A DNA stretch of 22,643 nt from an uncultured Lachnobacterium sp. (GTDB lineage: Bacteria; Bacillota; Clostridia; Lachnospirales; Lachnospiraceae): assembly GCA_900543445.1 (NCBI GenBank), contig UQRC01000039.1, positions 1 through 22,643 of the forward strand, in the 5' to 3' direction. Position 1 is the stretch's first letter, and each line of letters starts with the position of its first letter. Below, piece by piece: positions 5,842 through 13,933 of the stretch. Below the pieces are notes generated by a model that worked only from the letters and a program-made list of their open reading frames with translations, made no database searches and was not told the DNA's origin. A program made the translations under genes and the position numbers.

Positions 5842-7518
5842 ATGAATCGATTGGTTTCAAGAATCTTCATAGGAGCAATCTCGGTTGTTACGATTGCTTC
5901 GGCACCTGCGGTGCGTGCGGAGGCGGAGACGATACCCGCTGCGTATCAATATGATGTAGATGTGTTACAACAGACATATCCGGGCACGAGAGATCAGGGA
6001 AAATATAATACATGCTGGGCTTTTTCTGTGGTTGGACTCGCAGAATTTGATCTCATCCATGATAATAAGATTGCGAATAAGAGCATTGATCTCAGTGAAC
6101 TGCAGCTGGCGTATTACACTTATCATAACGAAGAAGATCCGTTCGGCGGGACCTATGCGGATATGTTAAAGACGTTTCGGTATCTTGATAGTGGTGGGAA
6201 CCTGAATTTCTGTACAAGAGCATTGCTGCAGTGGCAGGGATTGGTTTCAGAGGCGGATCTGCCATATGAGAAGGCAGCGACAACCCAGGTGCTGGATTCT
6301 TCTTATGCGTTCAGTAAGGATGTGGCGCATCTTCAGAATGTCTATATCTTAGATATTCATGAGCAGCCTCAGGATGTAAAGAAAGAAATTATGGAGCATG
6401 GAGCAGCCGGAATTTCCTATTATAGTGGACAGAGTCTGGGACGGTATGATACGACTGCTTACTATGACCGCACGGGGGACAGTGTTGCAACATTTTACTG
6501 CCCGACAGAGAGTACGGCGGATCATGCGGTCAATATTGTCGGTTGGGATGATGATTTCCCGGCGACAAATTTCAAGACGCAGCCGGAGGGCAACGGAGCC
6601 TGGCTGGTGCGCAACAGCTGGTCGGATCAGACCGGTAATGATTACAAGAGTTACTTCTGGATCTCCTATTATGACAAGGGGCTTGAGGATGACGCATGGA
6701 TCCTTGATTTTGAATCGGCCGATAATTATGATTTCAATTATCAGTATGATGGATGTGCGTTGGTTGCCAAGACATGGAATACACCGGTCTGCGCGAATGT
6801 ATTTCAGGCACAAGGTGCTGAAAATGAACAGCTTCGTGCTGTGTCACTTGCAATCAATGAAGCTACAAATGTTCCGTATACAATCAAGATTTACACGAAT
6901 CTTGCGGACAGATCCAATCCGCGCAGCGGAATATTGGCAGCGACAGTCAAGGGAACCACGACTTATGAAGGCAATTATACGATCCCACTTAAGAAGGCTG
7001 TCTCGTTACAGAAGGGAACCAATTACGCAGTTGTTGTAGAACTTGGAAAATCAGGTGTTGGTATTGACATTGAACGATCCACAATAAGAACCGTTTTCCA
7101 GACGAATGCATATATTGATTATGATCAAAGTTTCATATATCAGAATGGAAGATGGCATGATCTGGCAGAAGAGGCCGAGTACAATTTTGAGACTGGTAAT
7201 CTGTGCATTAAGGCGTTTACGGACAAGTCCGGTGCGAATATCGGCAAAGTGGCGAAAGTTAAGAATGCAGGAAGTACGAAGAATTCTGCGAAGCTGAGCT
7301 GGACAAAGGTTTCAGGAGCGAAAGGTTACGAACTCTACCGCGCAACGAGCAAGAACGGAACTTATAAGAAGATTGCAACAACGTCCAAGACTTCGTATCA
7401 GGACAAGAAACTGTCTTCAAAGAAGACTTACTACTATAAAGTGAGAGCTTACAAGACGAGCGGAGGTAATACGATTGAGGGTAAACTGACGGGCGCTGTC
7501 AAAACGCGGACGAAGTGA
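5842..7518 (+). CDS. Secreted papain-family (C1) cysteine protease with lectin-like and Fn3 domains
   Basis: A 558-residue exported protein. The start at 5842 is preferred over 5809: it has GGAG 8 nt upstream and opens a clean signal peptide (MNRLVSRIF, hydrophobic core, AVRAEAE), with cleavage likely near residue 26-28. The papain-like domain spans about 35-290. Its catalytic set is Gln52 (RDQG), Cys58 (NTCWAF), His228 (ADHAVNIVGWDD) and Asn258 (VRNSWS). A beta-rich segment (about 295-465) resembles the lectin-like domain that often follows such peptidases. The last ~90 residues form one fibronectin type III domain (AKLSWTKVSGAKGYELYR, YYYKVRAYK). No LPxTG or transmembrane anchor is seen, so it is probably released. 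The stop is 29 nt from pyrC with no terminator between. Confidence 0.9.
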   Translation: MNRLVSRIFIGAISVVTIASAPAVRAEAETIPAAYQYDVDVLQQTYPGTRDQGKYNTCWAFSVVGLAEFDLIHDNKIANKSIDLSELQLAYYTYHNEEDPFGGTYADMLKTFRYLDSGGNLNFCTRALLQWQGLVSEADLPYEKAATTQVLDSSYAFSKDVAHLQNVYILDIHEQPQDVKKEIMEHGAAGISYYSGQSLGRYDTTAYYDRTGDSVATFYCPTESTADHAVNIVGWDDDFPATNFKTQPEGNGAWLVRNSWSDQTGNDYKSYFWISYYDKGLEDDAWILDFESADNYDFNYQYDGCALVAKTWNTPVCANVFQAQGAENEQLRAVSLAINEATNVPYTIKIYTNLADRSNPRSGILAATVKGTTTYEGNYTIPLKKAVSLQKGTNYAVVVELGKSGVGIDIERSTIRTVFQTNAYIDYDQSFIYQNGRWHDLAEEAEYNFETGNLCIKAFTDKSGANIGKVAKVKNAGSTKNSAKLSWTKVSGAKGYELYRATSKNGTYKKIATTSKTSYQDKKLSSKKTYYYKVRAYKTSGGNTIEGKLTGAVKTRTK

Positions 7519-7547
7519 TGATTTATGAATAGAGAAAGGCGAAACAG

Positions 7548-8876
7548 ATGGGTATATTGATTAAAGGCGGTCATGTGATCAATCCTGCAACGAAGATGGA
7601 TGAGGTTGCGGATGTCAGAATTGAAGAGGACAAGATCGCAGAGATAGGAAAAAACTTGAAAGTAGACAAGATGGATCGCGTGATTGAGGCAAAGGGATGT
7701 TATGTGATGCCGGGATTTATCGATATGCATGTGCATTTTCGTGATCCTGGATTTGAGCAGAAAGAAGATATCTTTACCGGTATGTCGGCAGCTGCACACG
7801 GTGGATATACGACGGTGCTGACGATGCCGAACACGAAGCCGGTTGTCGATAATGCAGATGTTGTAGAATATGTGCATAAGAAAGCGGAGAGCGGACATTG
7901 CATTCATGTATTGCAGGTTGGCGCGGTCACGAAGGGACAGAAAGGACAGGAACTTGCGGATATCAAGGGAATGGTAGAAGCAGGAATTCCGGCGATCAGC
8001 GAGGATGGAAAGTCGGTCATGAATGCTGAGGTGTATCGCGAGGGTATGCTTGAGGCTGCAAAGTACGGAATTCCGGTTCTGGCGCATTGCGAAGATATCA
8101 ATATGGTTCACGGTGGCGTCATGAATGCGGATGAGAAAGCAAAGGAACTCGGTATGCCGGGAATCACTAATTCGGTTGAGGATGTCATTATTGCCAGGGA
8201 CATTGTGCTCAGCAAGGAGACCGGTGCGCAGCTTCATCTGTGTCATTGTTCGACGGAAGACTCGGTTAAGATGGTCAAGCTTGCCAAGGAAGAGGGACTG
8301 AATGTAAGTGCGGAAGTATGTCCGCACCATTTCACACTGACTTCTGATGATATCAAGAAGTTCGTTCCGCAGATTGAGAACGGAATCCTGATTCCACATG
8401 AGACGGATGCAGATACCAATTACAAAATGAATCCGCCGCTTCGTACGAAAAAGGATGTTGAGGCATTGAAGGAAGGTCTTCGGGATAACATTATGGATGT
8501 TATCTCAACGGATCATGCGCCGCATACCTTTGACGATAAGAATACTTCTATGAAGAAGGCACCGTTTGGAATTGTCGGTCTTGAGACGGCTGCATGTCTG
8601 ACCTATACGGAACTAGTGCTCGGAGGATATCTGACACCGATGCAGATGGCAGAGAAGATGAGTTATAATCCTGCCAAAATTATCGGCATCGACAAGGGAG
8701 ATATCCAGAAAGGCAAGAAAGCGGATGTCGTAATCTTCGATCCGAAGGAGACTTACAAGATTGATAAGAATACATTTGCTTCCAAGGGAAGAAATACGCC
8801 GTTTGACGGAAGAGAAGTCACCGGACGTGTGAAAGTAACTATCTGTGATGGAAACATTGTTTATGGAGAAAATTAA
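7548..8876 (+). CDS. pyrC: Dihydroorotase (class I)
   Basis: Closes carbamoyl-aspartate to dihydroorotate, step 3 of UMP synthesis. The 442-residue amidohydrolase shows the metal motif DMHVHFRDPG (His61, His63), the class I Asp153 in SEDGKS, His180 (LAHCED), His233 (LHLCHCST) and the catalytic Asp322 in STDHAPH. The length fits the long class I type. It follows the protease gene by 29 nt with no visible promoter or terminator, suggesting read-through from the promoter at 5703-5732. pyrF, pyrK and pyrD follow on the same strand. Confidence 0.97.
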   Translation: MGILIKGGHVINPATKMDEVADVRIEEDKIAEIGKNLKVDKMDRVIEAKGCYVMPGFIDMHVHFRDPGFEQKEDIFTGMSAAAHGGYTTVLTMPNTKPVVDNADVVEYVHKKAESGHCIHVLQVGAVTKGQKGQELADIKGMVEAGIPAISEDGKSVMNAEVYREGMLEAAKYGIPVLAHCEDINMVHGGVMNADEKAKELGMPGITNSVEDVIIARDIVLSKETGAQLHLCHCSTEDSVKMVKLAKEEGLNVSAEVCPHHFTLTSDDIKKFVPQIENGILIPHETDADTNYKMNPPLRTKKDVEALKEGLRDNIMDVISTDHAPHTFDDKNTSMKKAPFGIVGLETAACLTYTELVLGGYLTPMQMAEKMSYNPAKIIGIDKGDIQKGKKADVVIFDPKETYKIDKNTFASKGRNTPFDGREVTGRVKVTICDGNIVYGEN

Positions 8877-8939
8877 ATACAAATTTTATAAACGATAAGA
8901 ATGGATATTCGATTACAGAAGAATGGATGAATGAAGATG

Positions 8940-8961
8940 GATTCATGTTAGAAAATGAATC
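8940..8961 (+). other. Intergenic hairpin between pyrC and pyrF
   Basis: GATTCAT (8940-8946) pairs perfectly with ATGAATC (8955-8961) over an 8-nt loop. There is no T tract, so it is not a terminator. It contains the alternative ATG at 8955, which argues against that start for pyrF. Confidence 0.4.
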
Positions 8962-8996
8962 GTATTTCATATAAGAAGAGACAGAAAGGAAATACC

Positions 8997-9929
8997 ATGA
9001 TTAACAAATTAGTAGACAAGATTAAGAAGACAAATGCACCGATCGTCGTTGGACTCGATCCGATGCTCTCCTATGTACCGGAACATATCCAGAAAGCCGC
9101 TTTCGCAGAGTTCGGTGAGACGCCGGCTGGCGCCGCAGAAGCAATCTGGCAGTATAATAAAGCAATTGTAGATGCAACCTATGATCTGATCCCGGCAGTA
9201 AAGCCACAGATTGCGATGTATGAGCAGTTTGGTATCGAGGGTGTGAAGGCATTCCAGAAGACCGTTGATTACTGTCACGAGAAGGATCTGGTTGTCATCG
9301 GTGATGTGAAGCGAGGAGACATCGGATCCACATCCGCAGCCTATGCAACCGGACATCTCGGTAAAGTACAGATTGGAAGCAAGAGTTATTCGACATTTAA
9401 CGAGGATTTCGCAACCGTGAATCCATATCTTGGAACAGATGGAATCAAGCCTTTTGTTGATGTATGCAAGGAAGAGAAGAAGGGTATCTTCATTCTCGTT
9501 AAGACATCCAATCCATCCAGCGGAGAGTTCCAGGACCGCCTGATCGATGGACGGCCTCTGTATGAGATCGTTGGTGAGAAGGTTGCCGAGTGGGGGGCAG
9601 ACTGCATGGGCGATTCCTACAGTTATGTCGGAGCAGTTGTCGGAGCAACTTATCCGGAGCAGGGTAAGATCCTTCGTAAGATTATGCCGAAGTCATTCAT
9701 CCTTGTACCGGGTTATGGTGCACAGGGCGGACAGGGAAAGGATCTTGTTCACTTCTTCAACGAAGACGGACTTGGAGCAATTATCAATTCTTCCCGCGGA
9801 ATTATCGCAGCTTACAAGCAGGATAAGTACAAGGAACAGGGCATCACACCGGAGAATTTTGCGGACGCATCCAGACTTGCAGTACAGGATATGATCGCAG
9901 ATATTGCAGGAGCGCTTGCAACCAAGTAA
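8997..9929 (+). CDS. pyrF: Orotidine 5'-phosphate decarboxylase (type 2)
   Basis: Decarboxylates OMP to UMP, the last step of the pathway. The 310-residue protein is the long type 2 form. The catalytic lysine/aspartate array is in GDVKRGDIGST (Asp103, Lys105, Asp108), and the N-terminal substrate motif is VGLDPML. The start at 8997 is chosen because AAAGGAAA lies just upstream; an ATG at 8955 sits inside a hairpin and lacks a site. The gene lies between pyrC and pyrK. Confidence 0.96.
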   Translation: MINKLVDKIKKTNAPIVVGLDPMLSYVPEHIQKAAFAEFGETPAGAAEAIWQYNKAIVDATYDLIPAVKPQIAMYEQFGIEGVKAFQKTVDYCHEKDLVVIGDVKRGDIGSTSAAYATGHLGKVQIGSKSYSTFNEDFATVNPYLGTDGIKPFVDVCKEEKKGIFILVKTSNPSSGEFQDRLIDGRPLYEIVGEKVAEWGADCMGDSYSYVGAVVGATYPEQGKILRKIMPKSFILVPGYGAQGGQGKDLVHFFNEDGLGAIINSSRGIIAAYKQDKYKEQGITPENFADASRLAVQDMIADIAGALATK

Positions 9930-9969
9930 AGATAAAAATGGTGTTTCAATTTTGAAAAATAGATTTTGA

Positions 9970-10001
9970 CAAATCGAGGCTGCGGAGGCAGTCACGATTT
10001 G
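9970..10001 (+). promoter_or_regulatory. Strong hairpin directly before the pyrK ribosome binding site
   Basis: CAAATCG (9970-9976) pairs with CGATTTG (9995-10001). Inside, GGCTGC (9978-9983) pairs with GCAGTC (9988-9993), with one G-U pair. An A-A mismatch separates the two stems and the loop is GGAG. The fold ends three bases before the pyrK GGAG site (10005-10008) and lacks a T tract. It could be a processing or mRNA-stability element or control pyrK translation; the function is unknown. Confidence 0.65.
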
Positions 10002-10014
10002 CGTGGAGAATAAC

Positions 10015-10806
10015 ATGAGTGAAAAATTTCAGGAAAATGTAACCGTTGTTTCACAGAAACAGATTGCAGATGGCATCTTTGATCTGGTTTTACAGACGAA
10101 GGAGATTGCTGCGCATGCAAAGGCGGGACAGTTTGTATCGGTATACAGCGATGATGCGAGCAAGCTTCTTCCGCGTCCAATCAGTTTGTGTGGCATCGAC
10201 CGCGAGGCGGGAACACTTCGTCTTGTCTATCGTGTGACCGGAGAGAAGACTGGAACGGAAGAGTTCTCAAAACTGGAAGCAGGAGATACCATCAGGATTA
10301 TGGGACCGCTTGGTAACGGATTTACCGTAGAGCCGGGCAAGAAGGCTTTCCTGATCGGTGGAGGAATCGGAGTTCCGCCGATGCTGCAGCTCGCAAAAGA
10401 GATTAAGGCTTCGGGAGCAGCAGAGTTCCAGACGATTATGGGATACCGCAACGCGCAGACATTCCTTCTTGATGAATTCAAGGAGCAGGGAGATGCATTT
10501 GCGGCAACTGAGGATGGAAGCGTAGGAACCAAAGGAAATGTCATTGACGCAATTAAGTCACTTGGGCTGAAAGCAGACGTTATCTATGCCTGTGGACCGA
10601 CACCGATGCTTCACGCTTTGAAGGAGTATGCCGAGGGACAGAACATGGAATGTTATGTATCGATGGAGGAGCGGATGGCATGCGGAATCGGTGCATGTCT
10701 TGCATGTGTATGCAATTCTACAGAGAAGGACGCACATTCCAACGTAAAGAATAAGCGCATCTGTAAGGAAGGTCCTGTGTTTAATGCGAAGGAGGTAGAA
10801 CTGTAA
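10015..10806 (+). CDS. pyrK: Dihydroorotate dehydrogenase B, electron-transfer subunit
   Basis: The FAD/[2Fe-2S] partner of class 1B dihydroorotate dehydrogenase, passing electrons to NAD+. It is 263 residues from the ATG at 10015, chosen over an in-frame GTG at 10003 because GGAG lies 6 nt before it. Ferredoxin-reductase-type FAD motif RPISLCG is at 54-60 and the NAD-site motif GGGIGVPPM at 115-123. The iron-sulfur cysteines are Cys223, Cys228, Cys231 and Cys250 in the expected spacing. The stop overlaps the pyrD ATG by one base (TAATG), so PyrK and PyrD are translationally coupled. Confidence 0.96.
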   Translation: MSEKFQENVTVVSQKQIADGIFDLVLQTKEIAAHAKAGQFVSVYSDDASKLLPRPISLCGIDREAGTLRLVYRVTGEKTGTEEFSKLEAGDTIRIMGPLGNGFTVEPGKKAFLIGGGIGVPPMLQLAKEIKASGAAEFQTIMGYRNAQTFLLDEFKEQGDAFAATEDGSVGTKGNVIDAIKSLGLKADVIYACGPTPMLHALKEYAEGQNMECYVSMEERMACGIGACLACVCNSTEKDAHSNVKNKRICKEGPVFNAKEVEL

Positions 10807-11708
10807 TGAATATGTCAGTGAATATTGCCGGAGTAGAATGGAAGAATCCGGTAACTGTAGCCTCCGGAACGTTTGGTTCAGGTGCAGAGTACAGTGAGTT
10901 TACCGATTTAAATAAGCTTGGAGCCGTCACGACCAAAGGCGTTGCAAACGTTCCTTGGGCAGGAAATCCGACGCCGCGTGTTGCGGAGGTGTATGGCGGA
11001 ATGCTGAACGCAGTCGGTCTGCAGAACCCGGGAATCGAATTGTTCTGCAAACGTGATATCCCGTTCTTAAAGCAGTATGATACGAAGATCATCGTCAATG
11101 TATGTGGACATTCCACGGAAGAGTATGTGGAAGTTGTGAAACGACTTGCGGATGAACCGGTGGATATGTTGGAAATCAACATATCCTGCCCGAATGTTAA
11201 GGAGGGCGGTATCGCCTTTGGTCAGGATCCGAAGGCAGTTGAGGCAATCACGCGCGAGATGAAGAAGTACGCGAAGCAGCCGATCATCATGAAACTGAGT
11301 CCGAATGTGACCGACATCACAGAGATGGCACGCGCCGCAGAAGCGGGAGGCGCGGATGCAGTATCTTTGATCAATACAATCACCGGAATGAAGATCGATG
11401 TAAATCGTCGCAAATTCGTTCTTGCAAACAAGACTGGTGGTATGTCCGGTCCTGCAATTCATCCAGTAGCGGTACGCATGGTATACCAGACGGCACAGGC
11501 AATCAAGATTCCAATCATTGGAATGGGCGGAATTATGACGGCTGAGGATGCAATCGAAATGATTCTTGCAGGAGCGACTGCAATTTCGGTGGGGACAGCG
11601 AACTTTGTGAACCCCAAAACGACCATGGAAATCGTGGATGGTATCAAAAAATACATGGAAAAGTATCATGTGAATGATATTAAGGAATTAGTAGGTGCTG
11701 TACAATAG
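10806..11708 (+). CDS. pyrD: Dihydroorotate dehydrogenase B, catalytic subunit
   Basis: Oxidises dihydroorotate to orotate with FMN; it works as a complex with PyrK. The 300-residue TIM barrel shows VASGTFGSG (18-26), NAVGLQNPG (68-76), the class 1 catalytic Cys128 in INISCPNVKEGG, and the FMN phosphate site GMGGI near residue 240. A GGAGG site inside the end of pyrK serves the start; an ATG two codons later is an alternative. It is the last gene of the pyrCFKD run and is followed by a terminator. Confidence 0.97.
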   Translation: MNMSVNIAGVEWKNPVTVASGTFGSGAEYSEFTDLNKLGAVTTKGVANVPWAGNPTPRVAEVYGGMLNAVGLQNPGIELFCKRDIPFLKQYDTKIIVNVCGHSTEEYVEVVKRLADEPVDMLEINISCPNVKEGGIAFGQDPKAVEAITREMKKYAKQPIIMKLSPNVTDITEMARAAEAGGADAVSLINTITGMKIDVNRRKFVLANKTGGMSGPAIHPVAVRMVYQTAQAIKIPIIGMGGIMTAEDAIEMILAGATAISVGTANFVNPKTTMEIVDGIKKYMEKYHVNDIKELVGAVQ

Positions 11709-11752
11709 TAAGGATTTGACAGAAAATAAATATTGATTTAATAAATCAAAAC

Positions 11753-11785
11753 AAAAGGACGCTGGTATGGCGTCCTTTTGCATAT
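11753..11785 (+). terminator. Terminator of the pyrCFKD unit
   Basis: AAAAGGACGC (11753-11762) pairs perfectly with GCGTCCTTTT (11770-11779) across a 7-nt loop, a classical symmetrical A/T-flanked Rho-independent terminator. Confidence 0.9.
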
Positions 11786-11834
11786 AAAATGGTGCTCTAT
11801 TGGTGCGGTAGCTGTATTATAATCGATATGAGGA

Positions 11835-12358
11835 GTGAGAAATCTGCGTGATCTGATCGACCACACCGTAATTTTCGATGAAGCAACCGGACACCGGTTT
11901 CATATGAATTTACATCGAATATGTTGCAGATTATGGGACATTTCTTAGTTTCATCGCTGAAAAGAAGAAATCTTGTGCGAGAATTGCAATTGATGAGTTA
12001 TAGTGATCCTCTTACACATTTGGGAAACCGGTATGCATTGGATGAATCAGACACTGTGCCGGAGAATGAGAATACAACGACGGAGCAGGAAGCACAGAAT
12101 CCTGACGCGGGGACTCCGTCTGAGGACGTGGAGAATCCGGAAAACGGAGAAGAAACTCCATCTAAGGATGCGGAAAACAAAGAAGGTCAACCGGAAGATA
12201 CAAATCTAGATTTTGATGAAATTGGAGATTCAGAAGGAAATGACCAAATTACTACATATAGTAATCAGGTGACCTTTTTAAATAATGGATATCCGTATAA
12301 AAAATGGGTTACAGATAATTTTAAAAAAGCAATAAGCTTATTGAACCAAATTTTATAA
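11835..12358 (+). pseudogene. Remnant of a GAF-GGDEF diguanylate cyclase fused to an acidic repetitive tail
   Basis: The open frame 11921-12358 encodes 145 residues. Residues 1-42 look like the end of a GAF domain running into the start of a GGDEF domain: FLVSSLKRRNLVREL, then SYSDPLTHLGNRYALDE, which resembles the D-x-LT-x-L-x-NR entry of diguanylate cyclases. The active GGDEF loop and the rest of the domain are missing. At residue 43 the sequence changes abruptly to an acidic tail with a tandem repeat (TPSEDVENPENGEE then TPSKDAENKEGQPED) and ends NFKKAISLLNQIL. Upstream, protein-like sequence (LRDLIDHTVIFDEATGHRFHM) continues in another frame from about 11835, implying a frameshift near 11905. 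A decayed, recombined gene is the simplest reading; expression as a new small acidic protein is possible. Confidence 0.6.
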
Positions 12359-12376
12359 GCCGGATAAATGGCTTAT
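12355..12376 (+). terminator. Weak hairpin at the end of the GGDEF remnant
   Basis: ATAAGCC (12355-12361) pairs with GGCTTAT (12370-12376) and overlaps the stop codon; it is followed by only two or three T residues. Possible weak terminator. Confidence 0.35.
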
Positions 12377-12383
12377 TTCTGCG

Positions 12384-12412
12384 TTGAAAATAGAATTATT
12401 ATATGCTAAGAT
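12384..12412 (+). promoter_or_regulatory. Probable promoter of the pyrE unit
   Basis: TTGAAA (12384-12389), a 17-nt spacer and TAAGAT (12407-12412). It lies 59 nt before the pyrE start and behind the remnant gene, fitting independent transcription of pyrE. Confidence 0.6.
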
Positions 12413-12470
12413 GAATAGGAAATGTCTATGCGTCAATGAGGAACAATGAATATAGGAGGATCAGAAAATA

Positions 12471-13151
12471 ATGGAAGCTTACAAGAGTGAATTTATAGAG
12501 TTTATGGTAGAGAGCGATGTGCTCAAGTTTGGCGATTTTACGTTGAAAAGCGGAAGAAAATCGCCTTTTTTTATGAATGCGGGAGCGTATGTTACCGGTT
12601 CACAACTTAAGAAGCTTGGTGAGTATTATGCCAAGGCCATTCATGATAATTACGGGGATGATTTTGACGTATTGTTCGGACCTGCTTACAAGGGTATTCC
12701 GCTTGCTGTTGTTACTGCAATCGCATACAGTGAATTATACGGTAAAGAAGTCCGTTACTGCAGCGACCGTAAGGAAGCAAAGGATCATGGTGCAGACAAA
12801 GGAGGCTTCCTTGGAAGCAGTTTAAGAGACGGAGACCGTGTTGTAATGATCGAGGATGTTACAACATCCGGTAAATCAATGGAAGAGACGGTTCCGAAGG
12901 TACGCGGGGCTGCGGATGTCACAATCGTTGGACTGATGGTCAGCTTAAACCGTATGGAAGTTGGACAGGGTGGCAAGATGAGCGCGCTCGATGAGATCCA
13001 TGAGAAGTATGGCTTCGAGGGTAAGGCAATCGTTACGATGGAAGAAGTTGTAGAGCATCTGTATGACAGAGAGTGTCAGGGAAGAGTTGTGATCGACGAT
13101 ACAATTAAAGCTGCGATCGACGAATACTACAAGCAGTATGGCTGTCACTAA
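12471..13151 (+). CDS. pyrE: Orotate phosphoribosyltransferase
   Basis: Transfers ribose-5-phosphate from PRPP to orotate giving OMP, step 5 of UMP synthesis. The 226-residue protein has the PRPP-binding signature VMIEDVTTSGKS (125-136), the N-terminal substrate loop FTLKSGRKSPFF (23-34) and the flexible-loop region around RKEAKDHG (100-107). A strong AGGAGG site lies upstream. It is cut off from pyrCFKD by a terminator and a decayed gene, and is instead the first gene of a unit with VanZ-like, small membrane protein and aminopeptidase genes. The downstream VanZ-like gene overlaps its last 14 bases. Confidence 0.97.
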   Translation: MEAYKSEFIEFMVESDVLKFGDFTLKSGRKSPFFMNAGAYVTGSQLKKLGEYYAKAIHDNYGDDFDVLFGPAYKGIPLAVVTAIAYSELYGKEVRYCSDRKEAKDHGADKGGFLGSSLRDGDRVVMIEDVTTSGKSMEETVPKVRGAADVTIVGLMVSLNRMEVGQGGKMSALDEIHEKYGFEGKAIVTMEEVVEHLYDRECQGRVVIDDTIKAAIDEYYKQYGCH

Positions 13152-13590
13152 GCCACGCAAGAGAATATTGACGATACTGTACGTGTTGTATTTGTGCCTG
13201 CTTTTTTATTTTCTGTTCTTCTCGGAAGGATTCGGCAGAACGGGAACTTCGGTAGAATATCGTTACAATCTTGCATTATTTCGGGAGATTAAGAGATTCT
13301 ACCGGTATCGTTATATTCTTGGAAATAGGGCATTCTTTATCAATGTATTCGGCAATGTGATTGCGTTCATGCCGATGGGATTCCTGCAGCCGCTTCTCAG
13401 TGATCGGCAGCGAAGAAAGATTCTCGTTGTGCTGAACTGCTTTATTGTCAGCCTTCTTGTTGAGACGATCCAGCTTGTGTTTAAGATCGGCTGCTTTGAT
13501 GTGGATGATCTCTTTTTAAACACACTTGGAGGTCTGTTTGGATTAATGATTTATTTTGTGTTTCAAAAATGGATGAAACGGGAAGGATAG
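13138..13590 (+). CDS. VanZ-like membrane protein
   Basis: A 150-residue membrane protein with about four hydrophobic segments (near 10-28, 66-86, 96-113 and 125-143). It carries the VanZ family pattern: FINVFGNVIAFMPMGF (67-82), VETIQL (108-113) and DVDDLFLNTLGGLFG (121-135), with conserved Asn, Pro, Glu, Gln and Asp positions. The original VanZ gives low-level teicoplanin resistance, but most relatives have no known role. It starts inside the end of pyrE without a good ribosome binding site, which suggests translational coupling. Confidence 0.85.
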   Translation: MAVTKPRKRILTILYVLYLCLLFYFLFFSEGFGRTGTSVEYRYNLALFREIKRFYRYRYILGNRAFFINVFGNVIAFMPMGFLQPLLSDRQRRKILVVLNCFIVSLLVETIQLVFKIGCFDVDDLFLNTLGGLFGLMIYFVFQKWMKREG

Positions 13591-13597
13591 ATAACAG

Positions 13598-13933
13598 ATG
13601 AGAAACCGAAGAAGAAGACACAGCTCCTACAAGTTTACGGAGAAGACCCATTCCAAGCGGGGAATGGTGGCAACGGGACTTGCAGCGGCGCTATTGGTTT
13701 TATATATTGTTTTTATTCACTTTGCATTCCGTGCAGACGGAAAACTGTCTATGTATTACGGAAGCGCTGGTGTAATGGCGATGCTTGTATCGGTGATCAC
13801 GCTTGTGATCGCTGCAGGCAGCCTGAGGGAAGAAGATTCATTTAAGCTGTTCCCGAGACTTGGTCTGGGACTTGCAATAATCAGCATGGGATGCTGGATC
13901 GGCACCTATGCGATGGGAGTGTATATTTTATGA
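13598..13933 (+). CDS. Small three-helix membrane protein, function unknown
   Basis: A 111-residue protein with a very basic N-terminus (MRNRRRRHSS, then a KFTEKTHSKRG stretch) and three predicted membrane helices near 23-45, 52-74 and 85-109. The positive start suggests a cytoplasmic N-terminus. It resembles an uncharacterised small-protein family (possibly DUF6142) seen in Lachnospiraceae; that name is from memory and not verified. Its start has a GGAAGG site. Its stop overlaps the aminopeptidase start (ATGA), so the two are translated as a coupled pair. Confidence 0.75.
   Translation: MRNRRRRHSSYKFTEKTHSKRGMVATGLAAALLVLYIVFIHFAFRADGKLSMYYGSAGVMAMLVSVITLVIAAGSLREEDSFKLFPRLGLGLAIISMGCWIGTYAMGVYIL

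Noticed and set aside
6398..7039. 213-codon plus-strand frame inside the protease gene
   Set aside because: Out-of-frame reading of the papain-like gene, with arginine/methionine/isoleucine-heavy composition; the protease frame has all catalytic residues intact.
7519..7547. PyrR-binding attenuator in front of pyrC
   Set aside because: The gap is only 29 nt and contains no PyrR-loop consensus or terminator/antiterminator pair.
7449..8399. 316-codon open frame on the minus strand opposite pyrC
   Set aside because: It lies fully opposite a certain pyrC gene, has a Cys/His/Arg/Ile-rich composition typical of antisense frames, and shows no domain or ribosome binding site.
8955..8996. Upstream ATG of pyrF (adds 14 residues)
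   Set aside because: The ATG is in a hairpin arm with no ribosome binding site, whereas 8997 has AAAGGAAA and matches the usual N-terminus.
11753..12470. Complete second diguanylate cyclase
   Set aside because: No GGDEF active loop, a frame break near 11905 and an abrupt change to an acidic tail; only a fragment of the domain is present.
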